From positions 1 through 43,571 of the forward strand of contig JAIUMH010000009.1 of assembly GCA_022565635.1 (NCBI GenBank): a stretch of 43,571 nucleotides of DNA, given 5' to 3'. The DNA is from Flavobacteriaceae bacterium (GTDB lineage: Bacteria; Bacteroidota; Bacteroidia; Flavobacteriales; Flavobacteriaceae). Below are positions 41,558-43,571 of the stretch, piece by piece (positions within the stretch are counted from its first letter, which is position 1; each line of letters starts with the position of its first letter). The notes below the pieces were generated by a model. That model made no database searches and was not told the DNA's origin. It was given only the letters and a program-made list of their open reading frames with translations. The translations under genes were made by a program, and so were the position numbers.

Positions 41558-42640
41558 ATGAAAAAAACAGCTTTAAATCAAATACACCATAAACTAGGAG
41601 CTAAAATGGTACCTTTTGCAGGTTATGAAATGCCTGTTTCTTACAAAGGCGTAAATATTGAACATGAAAATGTAAGGAAAAACCTTGGCGTTTTTGATGT
41701 TTCTCACATGGGCGAATTTTTTGTAACAGGCCCTCAAACCATTGATTTAATTCAAAAAATTACTTCAAATGATGCTTCTAAACTAGTTGATGGTCAAGCG
41801 CAATATACCTGTTTGCCTAACAATGAAGGGGGGATTGTAGATGATTTAATTATCTATAGGTTTCATGCTGAAAAATTTCTTTTAGTAGTTAATGCTTCTA
41901 ATATAGAAAAAGACTGGAATTGGATTAACCAACATAATAGCTTTGACGCACAGCTTAAAAACGAATCTGAAAGCTATTCGCTATTAGCCATCCAAGGTCC
42001 AAAAGCTGTTGAAGCAATGCAAAGTCTTACTTCAGAAAACTTAAGTGAAATCAAGTTTTATCATTTTAAAGAAACTGATTTTGCGGGGTGTAAAGATGTA
42101 ATTATTTCGGCCACAGGTTATACGGGTAGTGGTGGATTTGAAATCTACTTTAAAAATGAAAGTGCTGAAAAAATTTGGCAAGCAGTGATGGAAGCCGGAA
42201 AAGATTTTGGTATTGAACCTACCGGCTTAGCCGCAAGAGACACACTAAGACTTGAAATGGGCTTTTGTCTGTATGGCAACGATATTGATGACACCACCTC
42301 TCCAATTGAAGCCAAATTAGGCTGGATTACTAAGTTCAATAAAGATTTCATCAATTCTGAAGCTTTGAAAAAAGAAAAAGAAGAGGGAGCCAAAAGAAAA
42401 TTAATTGGATTTGAATTAGAAGGAAAAGGAATTCCTAGAAAGGATTATATCATTTTAGATGAAAATGAGAATGAAATAGGTGTGGTGACTTCAGGTACTA
42501 TGTCACCAAGCCTTAAAAAAGCTATAGGTTTAGGTTATGTTAAAACTGAATTTTCTAAGTTAGAAAATCCCATATTTATTCAAATTAGAAAAAAAATCAT
42601 TCCTGCTAAAGTGGTAAAAACTCCATTTTACAAAGCATAA
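41558..42640 (+). CDS. gcvT: Glycine cleavage system aminomethyltransferase (T protein)
   Basis: A 360-residue tetrahydrofolate-dependent enzyme that takes the methylamine from H-protein, releases ammonia and forms methylene-THF. Family blocks are FDVSHMGEF (47-54), [10 protein letters not shown] with the catalytic Asp (Asp96, equivalent to Asp101 in E. coli), [46 protein letters not shown] and the C-terminal [22 protein letters not shown]. Length is standard. gcvP and gcvH are not adjacent, as is common in this group. The terminator at 42661-42693 ends the transcript. Confidence 0.96.
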   Translation: MKKTALNQIHHKLGAKMVPFAGYEMPVSYKGVNIEHENVRKNLGVFDVSHMGEFFVTGPQTIDLIQKITSNDASKLVDGQAQYTCLPNNEGGIVDDLIIYRFHAEKFLLVVNASNIEKDWNWINQHNSFDAQLKNESESYSLLAIQGPKAVEAMQSLTSENLSEIKFYHFKETDFAGCKDVIISATGYTGSGGFEIYFKNESAEKIWQAVMEAGKDFGIEPTGLAARDTLRLEMGFCLYGNDIDDTTSPIEAKLGWITKFNKDFINSEALKKEKEEGAKRKLIGFELEGKGIPRKDYIILDENENEIGVVTSGTMSPSLKKAIGLGYVKTEFSKLENPIFIQIRKKIIPAKVVKTPFYKA

Positions 42641-42660
42641 AAAAGAGTTGTTATTCCCTA

Positions 42661-42693
42661 AAACAGGCACTTGCAATGTGCCTGTTTTTTTTT
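42661..42693 (+). terminator. Intrinsic terminator after gcvT
   Basis: Perfect 10-bp arms AAACAGGCAC and GTGCCTGTTT around a 7-base loop, with the T-run continuing to 42693. Confidence 0.9.
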
Positions 42694-42758
42694 ATTGAAG
42701 CATAGCAAAAATCATTGTATAATCAAATTGATTTAGAGGGACTAAAAAGCAGTTATAA

Positions 42759-43571
42759 ATGGCAAAAAAAAGCAAACGCATATTAATATTAGGGGGTAGC
42801 GGTTTTTTAGGAGCACATCTTTATAAAGAACTGCAAGCCTATTTTGATGTGTATGCCAGCTATCATACGGGGCAAGAAAAGTATCATAAAAACATGCGTT
42901 TTGAACAATGGGATGCCTATGAAGAATCGCCAGCTTTATACATTCAACAAATAAAGCCAGATGTTGTAATTTCTGCCTTTAGAACCTCAGCCAACAATCA
43001 AATACAAGTGCATCAAGAACTAGCTATATTGGCATTAGAATTTGGCTTTCAAATCATCTTTTTTTCATCTTCAAACGTATTTGATGCGTTTACCAACTAC
43101 CCATCCTATGAGTATGACAAAACCCTTTCGGTGAGCAACTACGGAAAATACCAAATCAGAATTGAAAACCTACTCATGCGGTTACCTGAGGCGCATTTTT
43201 GTATAGCCAGACTTCCTATGATTTTTGGAAAAGATTCACCTCGAATAAATGAAATAAAATGGTTACACGATATAAACGAGGCAATTGAAGTTTTTCCTAA
43301 CGTTGTAATTAATGCAACTGTTTATTCTAAAATTACCCAACAAATTCATTACATAATTAATCGTGAGTTAGCTGGTATTTATCATTTAGGAAGTTCAGAT
43401 TTAATTCATCATAACGAATTGATAGAAGAGATTTGCTTCAAACTACAATTAAATCAACCACTGTTTAAACAAGTATATGATTCTAATAATGATAGGTATT
43501 TAGCTCCTATTCCAAAAGATCATCCGCTACCTTCAAACTTGCAAATTAGCATGGAAGAGGTGATAAAAAAA
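42759..43571 (+). CDS. RmlD-like sugar-nucleotide-binding SDR (3' end outside window)
   Basis: An open frame of 271 codons from the ATG at 42759 to the window edge. The Rossmann motif GGSGFLG is at residues 12-18. IKPDVVISAFRTSANNQ and IIFFSSSNVFDAFTNYP match RmlD (dTDP-4-dehydrorhamnose reductase)-like proteins (usual INxxAYTxVDxxE and STDYVFDG). The SDR active-site YxxxK is altered: Tyr128 is followed by G-K-Y-Q, so Gln132 stands where Lys is expected. The protein may bind a nucleotide sugar without the standard chemistry, or use the shifted Lys130. Genes of this type often follow gcvT in Flavobacteriia, from memory. Confidence 0.78.
   Translation, partial: MAKKSKRILILGGSGFLGAHLYKELQAYFDVYASYHTGQEKYHKNMRFEQWDAYEESPALYIQQIKPDVVISAFRTSANNQIQVHQELAILALEFGFQIIFFSSSNVFDAFTNYPSYEYDKTLSVSNYGKYQIRIENLLMRLPEAHFCIARLPMIFGKDSPRINEIKWLHDINEAIEVFPNVVINATVYSKITQQIHYIINRELAGIYHLGSSDLIHHNELIEEICFKLQLNQPLFKQVYDSNNDRYLAPIPKDHPLPSNLQISMEEVIKK

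Noticed and set aside
1-43571. tRNA, rRNA, insertion sequence or phage genes
   Set aside because: No T-loop/acceptor patterns, transposase or integrase motifs, or terminal inverted repeats were seen by eye; a tRNAscan or Rfam search could still find a small RNA.

Overview
The window looks like chromosome from a member of the Flavobacteriia (Bacteroidota). The grounds are an AT-rich sequence, type IX secretion system (T9SS) signatures (type A and type B C-terminal sorting domains, PorP/SprF-family protein), promoters of the Bacteroidota form TTG-N19-TAnnTTTG, few Shine-Dalgarno sites, and gene families typical of the group (menaquinone synthesis, PorE-like OmpA protein, HigBA). No rRNA, tRNA, CRISPR array, insertion sequence or phage gene was seen. 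The first and last genes are cut by the window edges.

Layout. 1-5740 (+): a three-gene surface cassette. It encodes a calcium-loop repeat adhesin with a T9SS type B sorting domain, a PorP/SprF-family outer-membrane protein, and a TPR/beta-propeller/OmpA/SPOR cell-wall linker. 5902-7323 (+): an idi-queD-bcp operon. 7416-12258 (-): a secreted multidomain endonuclease I, then galE-ettA with overlapping stop and start. 12451-16758: an accessory-looking stretch with a DUF3817-like membrane protein, two unrecognised exported proteins, a HigBA toxin-antitoxin pair with a palindromic operator, and an outer-membrane protein/DoxX pair. 16835-18792 (-): menC and an unknown exported protein. 18959-21541 (+): mnmA, a nitronate monooxygenase-family gene and a YbaB/EbfC gene.

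21656-28802 (-): an OmpA/MotB-like lipoprotein and upp, uvrA, a bile acid:sodium symporter-family transporter, and a lipoprotein that also ends like an outer-membrane barrel. 29316-31037 (+): gamma-glutamyltransferase. 31093-33690 (-): mutS, divergent from a SpoU/TrmH RNA methyltransferase. 34417-35787 (-): a periplasmic TlpA-like thioredoxin. 35788-36530: a long gap holding what I read as the decayed 3' end of a T9SS cargo gene. 36531-38964 (+): a CrtA-like monooxygenase, an orphan FecE/BtuD-type ABC ATPase with a TTG start, and an SDR oxidoreductase. 39044-40631 (-): a PlsC-type acyltransferase and a CoA-pyrophosphatase-type Nudix hydrolase, the latter overlapping head-to-head with a cyclophilin lipoprotein gene (40619-41368). 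41558-43571 (+): gcvT and a truncated RmlD-like SDR gene.

How the genes fit together. Most of the window is ordinary housekeeping (DNA repair, tRNA modification, cofactors, lipids). The parts that stand out are the cell-surface modules. I did not find a clearly new multi-gene system. The best candidates for a second look are the adhesin/SprF-like/PorE-SPOR cassette, the lipoprotein-barrel hybrid at 27417-28802, the T9SS pseudogene relic, and the unknown exported proteins beside HigBA.
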